Shown here: in pieces, positions 16,584 through 24,953 of the stretch
Layout: each line of letters begins with the position of its first letter
Numbering within the stretch: the stretch's first letter is position 1
Assembly: GCA_910578515.1 (NCBI GenBank)
Contig: CAJTQR010000004.1
Coordinates: 248,001-312,000 of the forward strand
DNA length: 64,000 bases
Origin: an uncultured Duncaniella sp.
GTDB taxonomy: Bacteria > Bacteroidota > Bacteroidia > Bacteroidales > Muribaculaceae
Reading direction: 5' to 3'
Notes under the pieces: model-generated
Database searches by the model: none
What the model saw: the letters and a program-made list of their open reading frames with translations, nothing else
What the model was told of the DNA's origin: nothing
Position numbers and translations under genes: made by a program

Positions 16584-18023
16584 TCACACCGGCTCAACAA
16601 ATTCATTTTTGGGATTTTCCACAGGCTCCATACGCTGGGCTTTCAGTCGCTCCACTATATCGTTCATCTCGGAGGCGCCGAGCGGATAAAGCCATACTAT
16701 CACCATGGATAGAAGAGCCACGCCTGCAGGTATAAATGTCATCAGCATCCAGAGACATTCAATCGCGCTACCCGGCTGGGTGATTTGCATGTTCTGGGTC
16801 TCATCGGTACGCTCTATATAGCCGCAACCGTGGAGCAGCCACATGACTGCCGCACCACCGATGGCACCGCCAAATTTCTGAGCCATGGAGGCGGATGAGA
16901 ATATCAGACCGGTGGAGGCGCTGCGGTACTTCAGTTCAGAGTAGTCGCTCACATCGGCATACATTGACCATACCAACGGCGACATGACACCTGTAAGGAC
17001 AGAAATCACAACCTGCAGCAGAAGCATAAGGAGCAAACCTGCATTTGATGCCGGACTGCAGGTGAAGAATATCACACTGAACAGTATCAGCAGAGCATCG
17101 ACCATGATGAATGTGGGTTTCTTGCCAATCTTATTGGTGATGGGCACGGCAAGCGCCACACCAACCATATTGGCAACCTCGCCCACACCCAGGAACAGAC
17201 CTGAGTAGAAAAGGATGGAGAGGGAGAAGAGCATTATGTGTTGCTCGCCACCGATAATGTCGGCAAAGAAGAATGCCACGGTAGCGCCACGCACTGTGTT
17301 GAAAAGATTGAAGCATAGAGAAGCTCCGTTGAGCAACCACCAGGGTTTGTTGGTCACCAGCGCCTTGAGGTCACTGCCGAGTGATGCCGAACTTACTGTG
17401 GCAAGTTTCTCGCGGGTAAGTTTGAAGCAAAGGAGGAAGAGAATGAAACAGCAAGCAGCTATAACTATCATGGCAAACTGCCAGCTGTTCTGGATTGAGA
17501 ATCCGAACGAGTCACGGAACAGGGAGCACAAGGGGTCCCATGCGAAAAGAGCTATGAAAGAACCTCCATAAGCGAAGAACATGCGGAATGATGAGAAGAC
17601 GGTTTTCTCTTGTGAGTTATCAGTCATCACGCCAAGCATAGCACCGTAGGGCACGTTTATACCGGTGTAGACGGTCATCATGAGTATGTAGGTAACGTAT
17701 GCCCACACCAATTTAGCAGCATATCCCCACTCGGGAGTGGTAAACAACAGAATGCCGCAGATTGAGAACGGGGCAGCCACCCAGAGCAGGTAGGGGCGGT
17801 ATTTACCCCAGCGGGTTTTGGTACGGTCAGCCACAATACCCATCATGGGGTCGCTGACTGCATCCCAAATTCGTGTGACCAACAGAAGCACACCGGTATC
17901 AATCAGGCTGATACCAAACACATTGGCATAGAAAAACGGGAGATAATAACTGAACACCTTCCAGAACATGGACGATGCCATATCACCAAACCCATAACCG
18001 ATTTTTTCGCTTAAAGGAGCCAT
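16584..18023 (-). CDS. MFS sugar transporter of the GPH family
   Basis: The 479-residue protein has about twelve membrane segments. The N-terminal signature EKIGYGFGDMAS and the TRIWDAVSDPMMGIVADRT loop identify the glycoside-pentoside-hexuronide:cation symporter family. Its position between GH130 and the epimerase suggests that it carries mannobiose or related disaccharides across the inner membrane, matching the transporter in known mannan operons. The specificity is inferred from context. Confidence 0.9.
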   Translation of the reverse strand: MAPLSEKIGYGFGDMASSMFWKVFSYYLPFFYANVFGISLIDTGVLLLVTRIWDAVSDPMMGIVADRTKTRWGKYRPYLLWVAAPFSICGILLFTTPEWGYAAKLVWAYVTYILMMTVYTGINVPYGAMLGVMTDNSQEKTVFSSFRMFFAYGGSFIALFAWDPLCSLFRDSFGFSIQNSWQFAMIVIAACCFILFLLCFKLTREKLATVSSASLGSDLKALVTNKPWWLLNGASLCFNLFNTVRGATVAFFFADIIGGEQHIMLFSLSILFYSGLFLGVGEVANMVGVALAVPITNKIGKKPTFIMVDALLILFSVIFFTCSPASNAGLLLMLLLQVVISVLTGVMSPLVWSMYADVSDYSELKYRSASTGLIFSSASMAQKFGGAIGGAAVMWLLHGCGYIERTDETQNMQITQPGSAIECLWMLMTFIPAGVALLSMVIVWLYPLGASEMNDIVERLKAQRMEPVENPKNEFVEPV

Positions 18024-18062
18024 TTTTTAGGTTTAGATTGTAAGATAAGTTATAAGATATAT

Positions 18063-18104
18063 GAGGAAGCCGACTTGTATCATCATCAACAAGTCAACCT
18101 CCTC
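18063..18104 (-). other. intercistronic hairpin between GH130 and transporter genes
   Basis: GAGGAAGCCGACTTGT (18063-18078) pairs with ACAAGTCAACCTCCTC (18089-18104) at 13 of 16 positions around a 10-base loop. No T-run follows on the minus strand, so it is probably not a terminator. It could stabilise the upstream mRNA or mark a processing site that sets different levels for GH130 and the transporter. Confidence 0.4.
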
Positions 18105-18121
18105 ACGAATAGTTCTTTATT

Positions 18122-19291
18122 TTATTTGCCGATTATCGCGAGATTGCGGTCAATCAGCGAGTTGAGAGTCTTTACCGACTCTGTGGTGGTCAGACCGTCC
18201 TGCGGAGTATTCATGCAGTAATCCACAAGTTGGTCAATGGTAGATGTGGCAACGTGCATGCGGGTGTCGGATGAAGCGTAGTAGATGAACACCTTGCCAT
18301 CCTCGTCAGCAATCCAGCCATTGGCGAAAAGCACGTTCATTACATCGCCCATATATTCCTCACCGACCGGAGCCATGAAATATCCACCGGGTGAAGCAAT
18401 CTTCTTCCACGGTTCTTCAAGCGAAGTCATGTAGAGATAGAGTACATAACGGAGACCTGAAGCGCAACCGCGCACACCATGAGCGAGATGCAGCCAGCCT
18501 TTTGAAGTCTTGATGGGATGAGGACCTTCACCGTTCTTCACCTCCTTGATGGTATGGTAATAACGCGGGTCAATGATGGTCTCCTCCTTCACTTCGGCAC
18601 AGCAGATATCGTCGATGAGAGCCCAGCCTATACCGCCGCCGCTACCGGTGTCGATGAAACCATCCTGCGGACGGGTGTAAAGAGCGTATTTGCCATTCAC
18701 AAATTCGGGATGAAGCACCACGTTGCGCTGCTGTGATTTGCTCTTGAGGTCAGGGAGACGTTCCCAGTTCTCGAGGTCCTTGGTGCGGGCTATACCACAG
18801 GCCGCAGTGGCAGCTGAAAGGTCGCCGGGCTGCGAGTCATCGTGACGCTCCACGCAGAAGAGACCGTAAATCCAGCCATCCTCATGGGCAGTGAGTCGCA
18901 TATCATAAACATTGGTAGCAGGGTCCTCGGTATCGGGGAGAGTGATGGGATGGGGACGGAAACGGAAATTGTCGATTCCGTTGGGACTTTCGGCTACCGC
19001 AAAAAACGATTTACGGTCACTACCCTCAACACGTACCACAAGAAGATACTTGTCATTCCATTTGATAGCACCTGAGTTGAGAGTGGCATTGCATCCTATG
19101 CGCTCCATGAAGTAGGGATTGGTGTCGGGATTGAAATCATATTTCCAATATGGAGGCACCATCTCAGCTGTGATAACGGGATTTACATAACGGTTATAGA
19201 CACCGTTGCCTTCAATGGCTATGTTGGGACGAGTCACCAGTTCCTCATAACGGGCGAGGATAAGATTCTTACGATATTCGAAAGTATTCAT
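18122..19291 (-). CDS. GH130 phosphorylase, probable 4-O-beta-D-mannosyl-D-glucose phosphorylase
   Basis: The 389-residue cytoplasmic protein matches the GH130 subfamily 1 mannosylglucose phosphorylases. The proposed general acid lies in NVYDMR (Asp130). Phosphate- and sugar-binding segments such as NSGAIKW, GEGPHPIKT and HGVRG are recognisable. It should convert mannosyl-glucose plus phosphate to mannose-1-phosphate and glucose, using the epimerase product. GH130 also contains mannooligosaccharide phosphorylases, but length and context favour the mannosylglucose enzyme. Confidence 0.9.
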   Translation of the reverse strand: MNTFEYRKNLILARYEELVTRPNIAIEGNGVYNRYVNPVITAEMVPPYWKYDFNPDTNPYFMERIGCNATLNSGAIKWNDKYLLVVRVEGSDRKSFFAVAESPNGIDNFRFRPHPITLPDTEDPATNVYDMRLTAHEDGWIYGLFCVERHDDSQPGDLSAATAACGIARTKDLENWERLPDLKSKSQQRNVVLHPEFVNGKYALYTRPQDGFIDTGSGGGIGWALIDDICCAEVKEETIIDPRYYHTIKEVKNGEGPHPIKTSKGWLHLAHGVRGCASGLRYVLYLYMTSLEEPWKKIASPGGYFMAPVGEEYMGDVMNVLFANGWIADEDGKVFIYYASSDTRMHVATSTIDQLVDYCMNTPQDGLTTTESVKTLNSLIDRNLAIIGK

Positions 19292-19349
19292 TGATATTTT
19301 GTTACTTATTAGCGTTCTGGGCTAAAGGGATTTACGGATATATAGGGAA

Positions 19350-20453
19350 TTATTTCACAAATATGGCATTTGAATTGTCATGGAAAGCCTTGAAATCAGC
19401 CTCGGCCGGATGTCCGGGATAGGGAGCATAGAAATGATTGGGATTCTCGCTCTCGATGGCATTGCGCCATACACACACATAGGCGATTGGCAAATCCTTG
19501 ATAGCGGGGAGGAGCACACCGGTATACCAGTCGCTCACGCCAAGACCTTCGAGACCGGTTTCGGTAAGCGCCGCAATCTTTCCACGCTTCTGAGCCTCCT
19601 CGACCACAAACGGCATCTGAGCCTTCACACGCGATATGTACTGCTCGTTGCCTTTGGCTCCATCAAAATGATAGATATCGGTACCAAGTATGTCAACATA
19701 TTCGTCGCCCGGATAGGTGAGGAAATACTGTTCACGTGTAAGGTCTTTGTCGGGGGAGTAAGCCCAAACTACATTGTCGATACCTTTTTCATCAAATATC
19801 TTGCGGGTACGTTTCCAGAGGTCAATATACTCCTGAGGAGTTGCATTGCCAGCACCCCACCAGAACCATGAACCTGAATTTTCATGCCAAGGACGGAAAA
19901 TCACCGGGATTGGATTGCCATCAGCATCCTTGAGTGATGCCACAAAGGTGGCGGCACGTTCTATCCATACATTCATGGTGTCGGAAAGAGCGGCATTGCC
20001 CTCAATTTCATGCAGAGGTGAAGCAGAGACATCCCAGGAATTGCCCCTTGTGATGGGGTTGAGCGGATGCCAGCTTATGGCATTCACACCTCCACGTGCA
20101 TTCTGCTTGGCTATCTCTGAAGCGATGAATTCAAAGGGGACTCCGTCGAGATTCTTTGCTGAGTCGACCTCAATCATGCCGAGGTCCCAGTTCATCAGAC
20201 CGGGATACTCACCGGTGACAGCCTTGACATCAGAATTACCTTCAACGTATTTCCATGTATGACCATAAGCGGTATCGTCATGATGTCCGAAATAAAAATG
20301 TCCGGATTTTACCACAGAATCAAGCTGTGCTATAAGCCCCTGCGCGGGAGTGACGGTATCAGCTGCAACTGATTCCTGAGAAGTGGTTGACTTGTTACCG
20401 CCGCATGACACCAACGCCATAGCAGCCACAAGTGGTAATAAGTTAAGATTCAT
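19350..20453 (-). CDS. GH26 beta-mannanase lipoprotein
   Basis: A 367-residue lipoprotein (LVSC, Cys17) consisting of a GH26 (beta/alpha)8 catalytic domain. The acid/base Glu191 is in RPWHENSGSWFWWG and the nucleophile Glu298 is in ALTETG. It resembles the periplasmic GH26 enzymes that release mannobiose from mannan chains. The operon order (GH94, this gene, GH130, transporter, epimerase) places it at the step that feeds mannobiose to the transporter. The cellular side, periplasm or surface, is not decided by the sequence. Confidence 0.92.
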   Translation of the reverse strand: MNLNLLPLVAAMALVSCGGNKSTTSQESVAADTVTPAQGLIAQLDSVVKSGHFYFGHHDDTAYGHTWKYVEGNSDVKAVTGEYPGLMNWDLGMIEVDSAKNLDGVPFEFIASEIAKQNARGGVNAISWHPLNPITRGNSWDVSASPLHEIEGNAALSDTMNVWIERAATFVASLKDADGNPIPVIFRPWHENSGSWFWWGAGNATPQEYIDLWKRTRKIFDEKGIDNVVWAYSPDKDLTREQYFLTYPGDEYVDILGTDIYHFDGAKGNEQYISRVKAQMPFVVEEAQKRGKIAALTETGLEGLGVSDWYTGVLLPAIKDLPIAYVCVWRNAIESENPNHFYAPYPGHPAEADFKAFHDNSNAIFVK

Positions 20454-20499
20454 GAGTGATTTATGTCTGTGTTATGATATTTTTAATGTTACTGACCGT

Positions 20500-22938
20500 T
20501 CAGCCGAGGGTGACTTCCACCTCATTAACCGAGCCGGCCGGCTGCATGGGCACAATGTTACCTTCGATAGGTTCGCCATTGAGGAGTAGCGATTTCACAC
20601 CTCCATTTACGTGCGAAGGATTCTTAACGGTGATTTTGTAATCGGCACCACGGAACTTGCGGTTCACCTCATAACCGTCCCAATCCTTGGGAACGCACGG
20701 ATTGATTTCGAGACCATCGTATCCGGGCTTGATGCCGAGAATAAACTGAGTGATGGCATACCAGTTCCAGGCAGCAGTACCGGTGAGCCATGAGTTCTTT
20801 GCCTCACCCGGCTTTGCGGCATCTTTTCCCGCTGTCATCTGGCAGTATACGTAGGGTTCCACTTTGTGGAGGTCGCTCTTGTCTTCAAGATAAGCGGGAC
20901 ATATTTTACGGTAATACTCCCACGCGCGGTCACCGCGTCCGAGCACGGTCTCACCAATAATCACCCACGGGTTATTGTGAGCGAATATACCGGCATTTTC
21001 CTTATAACCTGCGGGATAGGTTGATATTTCGCCATACTCCATCACATATTCGGTGAATGCAGGGTTGTTGAGCACAATACCATGCTCGCAGTCAAGATGC
21101 TCCTTTACAGAATCGAGAGACTGCTTCACGAGCCCTTCCTCCAGACCGATTCCTGCCATGGTGCACCAACCTTGCGATTCAATGAAGATTTTACCCTCCT
21201 TGTTTTCGTGTGAGCCCACCTTGTTGCCATAGAAATCGTAAGCGCGAAGGAACCACTCGCCATCCCAGCCATGCTGTTTGACAGCCTCAATCATCTCGTC
21301 GACATATTTCTGAGCTCTTTCAGCCTCTTCGTTGAGTCCGAGATGACGACAGAGGTTCACATAGTCCTGACCATAGATTACAAACTGACCGGCTATCATG
21401 AGCGATTCAGCCTTTGAGCCTTCAGTCTTGTTTTCGGTAGTCTGGAATGACTCGTTGGGGTCGTTGGAGAAACAGTTGAGATTCAGACAGTCGTTCCAGT
21501 CTGCACGCCCTATGAGCGGGAGACCGTGAGGACCGAGATTCTTGATTACATGGTCAAATGACACCTTGAGATGCTGCATCAACGGCACTTCGGAGCCGGG
21601 CTGATTGTCAAACGGCACAAGCTCATCGAGGATGGTGAAATCGCCCGATTCCTTGATGTAAGCTATAGTTCCGAATATGAGCCACATCGGGTCGTCATTG
21701 AAACCGCCGCCGATATCGTTGTTGCCACGTTTGGTGAGAGGCTGATACTGATGATAGCAGCCGCCATCAGGGAACTGGGTTGACGCAATGTCGATAATCC
21801 TCTCTCGGGCACGTCCCGGTATCTGATGCACGAAGCCAACAAGGTCCTGGTTAGAGTCGCGGAAACCCATGCCTCGACCTATACCACTCTCAAAGAAAGA
21901 GGCGGAACGGGAGAAACAGAAGGTAATCATGCACTGATACTGGTTCCAGATGTTGACCATGCGGTCCAGACGCTCATCGCCTGTAGCAACCGTGAAACGG
22001 TCAAGCAGGTCATCCCAGTAGGCACGGAGTTCATTGAAAGCCTTGTCGACCTTTTCGGGAGTGTCAAAGCGTTGCATCATCTCTTTGGCACGGGTCTTGT
22101 TGATTACACCCTTTGATTCCCACTTTTCTTCCTGTGGATTCTCAACATAGCCGAGCATGAACACGAGGTCACGGCTCTCGCCAGGCTGCAGGGTGATTTC
22201 GAGGTAATGTGAGGCTATGGGCGACCATCCGTGAGCCACGGAGTTGCGGGGCTTGCCATCAAGCACAGCCTGCGGTTCGTCAAAGCCATTATAGAGTCCG
22301 ATGAAAGTCTCGCGGTCGGTGTCGAAACCGTCCACGAGCTGATTCACGGTATAAAATGCGTAATGATTGCGGCGTTCCTTATATTCAGTCTTATGATATA
22401 TAGTGGAGCCATCTATTTCCACCTCACCGGTGGAGAAATTGCGCTGGAAATTTTCCATATCTGTGGCGGCGTTCCAGAGACACCATTCCATGAAGGAGAA
22501 GAGTTTGAAAGTCTTTGCCTTGTCACTCTTGTTGGTGAGAGTGAGCTTAGCAATCTCAGCATGGGTATCGAGCGGCACGAAAAAGAGCACCTTGGCTTCA
22601 AGTCCGTTTTTCTCACCCTTGATGATGGTATAATTCATGCCGTGGCGGCATTCGTAGGAGTCGAGAGGGGTTTTAGTGGGTTTCCATCCGGGATTCCAGA
22701 TGGTGTCGCCATCCTTAATGTAGAAATAGCGGCCTCCTGCATCCATCGGCACACCATTGTAGCGGTAGCGTGTGAGACGTCGGAATTTTGCGTCCTTATA
22801 GAAGCTGTAGCCACCGGCCGAATTGGATATCAGTGAAAAGAAATCTTTATTTCCGAGATAGTTTATCCAAGGCCACGGAGTGCGGGGTTCGGTAATCACA
22901 TATTCACGAGCGAGGTCGTCGAAATAGCCGTATTTCAT
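20500..22938 (-). CDS. GH94 cellobiose phosphorylase
   Basis: The 812-residue cytoplasmic protein has the length and motifs of cellobiose phosphorylase. These are the N-terminal beta-sandwich domain (WPWINYLGN, GGRYFYIKD), MGFRDSNQDL, the catalytic region GRADWNDCLNLN with its Asp, and STYPAGYKENAGIFAHNNPW. It yields glucose-1-phosphate and glucose from cellobiose. Its place at the head of a mannan-degrading unit suggests that the PUL also receives glucomannan fragments with cello-linkages. Cellodextrin phosphorylase is a less likely alternative because those proteins are longer. Confidence 0.93.
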   Translation of the reverse strand: MKYGYFDDLAREYVITEPRTPWPWINYLGNKDFFSLISNSAGGYSFYKDAKFRRLTRYRYNGVPMDAGGRYFYIKDGDTIWNPGWKPTKTPLDSYECRHGMNYTIIKGEKNGLEAKVLFFVPLDTHAEIAKLTLTNKSDKAKTFKLFSFMEWCLWNAATDMENFQRNFSTGEVEIDGSTIYHKTEYKERRNHYAFYTVNQLVDGFDTDRETFIGLYNGFDEPQAVLDGKPRNSVAHGWSPIASHYLEITLQPGESRDLVFMLGYVENPQEEKWESKGVINKTRAKEMMQRFDTPEKVDKAFNELRAYWDDLLDRFTVATGDERLDRMVNIWNQYQCMITFCFSRSASFFESGIGRGMGFRDSNQDLVGFVHQIPGRARERIIDIASTQFPDGGCYHQYQPLTKRGNNDIGGGFNDDPMWLIFGTIAYIKESGDFTILDELVPFDNQPGSEVPLMQHLKVSFDHVIKNLGPHGLPLIGRADWNDCLNLNCFSNDPNESFQTTENKTEGSKAESLMIAGQFVIYGQDYVNLCRHLGLNEEAERAQKYVDEMIEAVKQHGWDGEWFLRAYDFYGNKVGSHENKEGKIFIESQGWCTMAGIGLEEGLVKQSLDSVKEHLDCEHGIVLNNPAFTEYVMEYGEISTYPAGYKENAGIFAHNNPWVIIGETVLGRGDRAWEYYRKICPAYLEDKSDLHKVEPYVYCQMTAGKDAAKPGEAKNSWLTGTAAWNWYAITQFILGIKPGYDGLEINPCVPKDWDGYEVNRKFRGADYKITVKNPSHVNGGVKSLLLNGEPIEGNIVPMQPAGSVNEVEVTLG

Positions 22939-22978
22939 CTGTAAATTCTTTAATTGTTAGTATAGTGGAATAGATATA

Positions 22979-22986
22979 CAAAGATA
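22979..22986 (-). promoter_or_regulatory. promoter -7 box for the GH94-led unit
   Basis: TATCTTTG on the minus strand fits TAnnTTTG and lies about 40 bp upstream of the GH94 start. With the terminator at 23037-23079 just upstream, it defines a separate unit: GH94, GH26, GH130, transporter, epimerase. A CAAA on the plus strand at 23015 is 28 bp away, too far for a standard -33 box. Confidence 0.55.
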
Positions 22987-23036
22987 GCTAATTTCCTGCT
23001 TTCATTTTGATATTCAAAAGTCAGCGAAATATAAAA

Positions 23037-23079
23037 GGGGTATCAAAATGTTAACAATATATTGAGGTTTTGATACCCC
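23037..23079 (-). terminator. intrinsic terminator after the SusCD-GH26 unit
   Basis: A perfect 12-bp stem, GGGGTATCAAAA (23037-23048) with TTTTGATACCCC (23068-23079), is followed on the minus strand by TTTTATATTT. It lies about 60 bp downstream of the GH26 stop at 23139 and separates the two middle transcription units of the PUL. Confidence 0.75.
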
Positions 23080-23138
23080 TCTGATATAGTCAGCTTTTAT
23101 CTATTCCTTCGGAGTCAGGAAATCAGAGATAGGATTTC

Positions 23139-24875
23139 TTAGAGTTTGAAATCACCCTGATTGAGTACGAGAGGATTGTTGAGCACAGTAGACCATTCAT
23201 TACCCTGGTTCCACTGGATAAATGCAGGACCGTTGTCGTTCTGCTCATACCAGCCCATGAAGAAGCTCCAGAGAGCACCGTCGATATAGGCGCTTTCAAC
23301 GTCAATCAGGTTGCCGCATTCTGTAAGAGCCACAATCTTCTTTCCGTTCACGAGGTTGTAGAGTGTCTCGAACTGAGCGGTCTGGTTGGTGAGAGATTCA
23401 ACATAAAGGTCGGTACCTACAATGTCAACCTTATCATCGCCGGGATAAGCGGCACGGATTTTTGACATATCAGCAAGCTTGCCTTCATCGGAAGTCTGCA
23501 CGGTCCACACCCATATAAGGTTGTTGATGCCATACTCGTTGGTAAGCTTGTCATAGAGCCAGCTCCAGAGCTGCTTGGTGGTCTCGACACCTGAGTTGCC
23601 CCACCAGAACCATGAGCCCCAGGTATAGTCGCCGGCTGCTTCATGGAAGGGACGCCAGAGCACTGCGATGCCTGCATCCTGAAGGAGCTTGAGATAACCA
23701 GCGAGTTTGGCTACATCGGCAGTCGCAACCTGATTTTCCCAGGTACCGTCCACGAGGACGTTGGCAGCAGAGAACACATCGGATGAAGCATCGTAGCCCA
23801 CATCATTTCCTGCAGGGTTGGTGATTGACACCTCAGTCACCACATAGTCATGACCTGAGATGATGATACCGTTGTCCTTAATGTCAGCAACCATCGGAGC
23901 AGTCACTGTGACGGTATAGTCGCCGGTTATATCGAAGTATTCAAGGTCAGAGGTGAGACCGCCCCAAGTAGAACCGTTCTTCACGGAACCCTGTGCGCCT
24001 GCAGCCACATCCTTGGTCTTCACTGTAATTACAGTTCCTACCACAACATTGCCTAACTTAGCCTTGGCATCATCATCGTTAAGCTGAATGAAGCCTGACC
24101 AATCGCCGGGCATAGCCTGCTCACCGGTCCAGAGAGTGGTGGTGCCGGGCTTGCTCTTGGGCACATTCCAGTGCCAAGTCATGGCGGGGATGCTACCTGC
24201 GTCCCAGACAGTCTTGACGGGAGTTATGTCACCGTAGTCAATCCAGTTGGCAGGAGATGAAGCGAGATGGATATAGTCGAAACCTACGATTGCAGGGAAT
24301 TTACCTGAGGTCTGCTTGATGAGGTCACAGAAACCAGTGCCCCAAGCCACTTCACCCATGGCACCTGAGAGCTGCTTTTCACCATAATTGCTGAGAAGCA
24401 TATTGTAGACAGCCTTAGCCTGAGAGGTTGCATTGGCATTGATGAGAGAGCGGGTCACGAGCGACACATCGGTAAGATGAGAACGGTCGGTGGCGAAGTT
24501 GACAGTCACTTCGGGAGCGAAAGTCTTGGAACCTACACCTGCCACACCGCGTGCGGGGATATTGAAGGTATAATTCTTACCTTTTGACAGTTTGAAGTAA
24601 GACACCACAGTGTTGCCATCCTTCACTTTGATTGAGTCAATCTTTGAGTTGGTGATTGTGATATCGACAAGCGAGTTGATTGCCACATCCGTGCTGTAGA
24701 CAACTTCGATACTACCGAGTTCCACATCGACTATAGCACCTTCCTGAATTGACACGGAGCTTACAGTCACATCAAACGGCTGGGTTGTGGTCCAGTCCGG
24801 TTCGTGGTCATCATCGCAGGCAACGAGAGCGCAACCGACCAAAGCTGTACCAAGAATATATTTTAATTTGTTCAT
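23139..24875 (-). CDS. multidomain GH26 mannanase lipoprotein with an inserted beta-module
   Basis: The protein has 578 residues when started at the ATG at 24875, which begins a proper lipoprotein signal (LVAC, Cys20). An upstream in-frame start at 24920 would place the signal internally. After an Ig-like N-terminal domain (about 30-130), a GH26 domain begins at about 140. It is interrupted at about 243-353 by a beta-rich module and then resumes. The acid/base Glu412 (RPFHEA) and nucleophile Glu519 (LTECG) are both after the insertion. The inserted module resembles the two C-terminal modules of the adjacent surface protein. It is probably a surface endo-mannanase that holds its substrate through the insert. 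Confidence 0.88.
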   Translation of the reverse strand: MNKLKYILGTALVGCALVACDDDHEPDWTTTQPFDVTVSSVSIQEGAIVDVELGSIEVVYSTDVAINSLVDITITNSKIDSIKVKDGNTVVSYFKLSKGKNYTFNIPARGVAGVGSKTFAPEVTVNFATDRSHLTDVSLVTRSLINANATSQAKAVYNMLLSNYGEKQLSGAMGEVAWGTGFCDLIKQTSGKFPAIVGFDYIHLASSPANWIDYGDITPVKTVWDAGSIPAMTWHWNVPKSKPGTTTLWTGEQAMPGDWSGFIQLNDDDAKAKLGNVVVGTVITVKTKDVAAGAQGSVKNGSTWGGLTSDLEYFDITGDYTVTVTAPMVADIKDNGIIISGHDYVVTEVSITNPAGNDVGYDASSDVFSAANVLVDGTWENQVATADVAKLAGYLKLLQDAGIAVLWRPFHEAAGDYTWGSWFWWGNSGVETTKQLWSWLYDKLTNEYGINNLIWVWTVQTSDEGKLADMSKIRAAYPGDDKVDIVGTDLYVESLTNQTAQFETLYNLVNGKKIVALTECGNLIDVESAYIDGALWSFFMGWYEQNDNGPAFIQWNQGNEWSTVLNNPLVLNQGDFKL

Positions 24876-24899
24876 TTTTCTTTCTTTATATTTAGGAGT

Positions 24900-24932
24900 G
24901 GCGGGGGAAACGGAGAGCACCGCTCCCCCGCC
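24900..24932 (-). other. GC-rich intercistronic hairpin between SGBP and GH26
   Basis: GGCGGGGG (24900-24907) pairs perfectly with CCCCCGCC (24925-24932), with additional pairing possible in the loop. No T-run follows on the minus strand. Within an otherwise tightly packed operon it probably reduces or uncouples expression of the downstream GH26 relative to SusCD and the binding proteins, or protects the upstream mRNA end. Confidence 0.5.
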
Positions 24933-24953
24933 CTTCCAAATGAGCTAAATATT

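Noticed and set aside
24876..24920. Longer N-terminus for the GH26 protein
   Set aside because: It would add 15 residues ahead of a lipoprotein signal and run into the GC-rich intercistronic hairpin.
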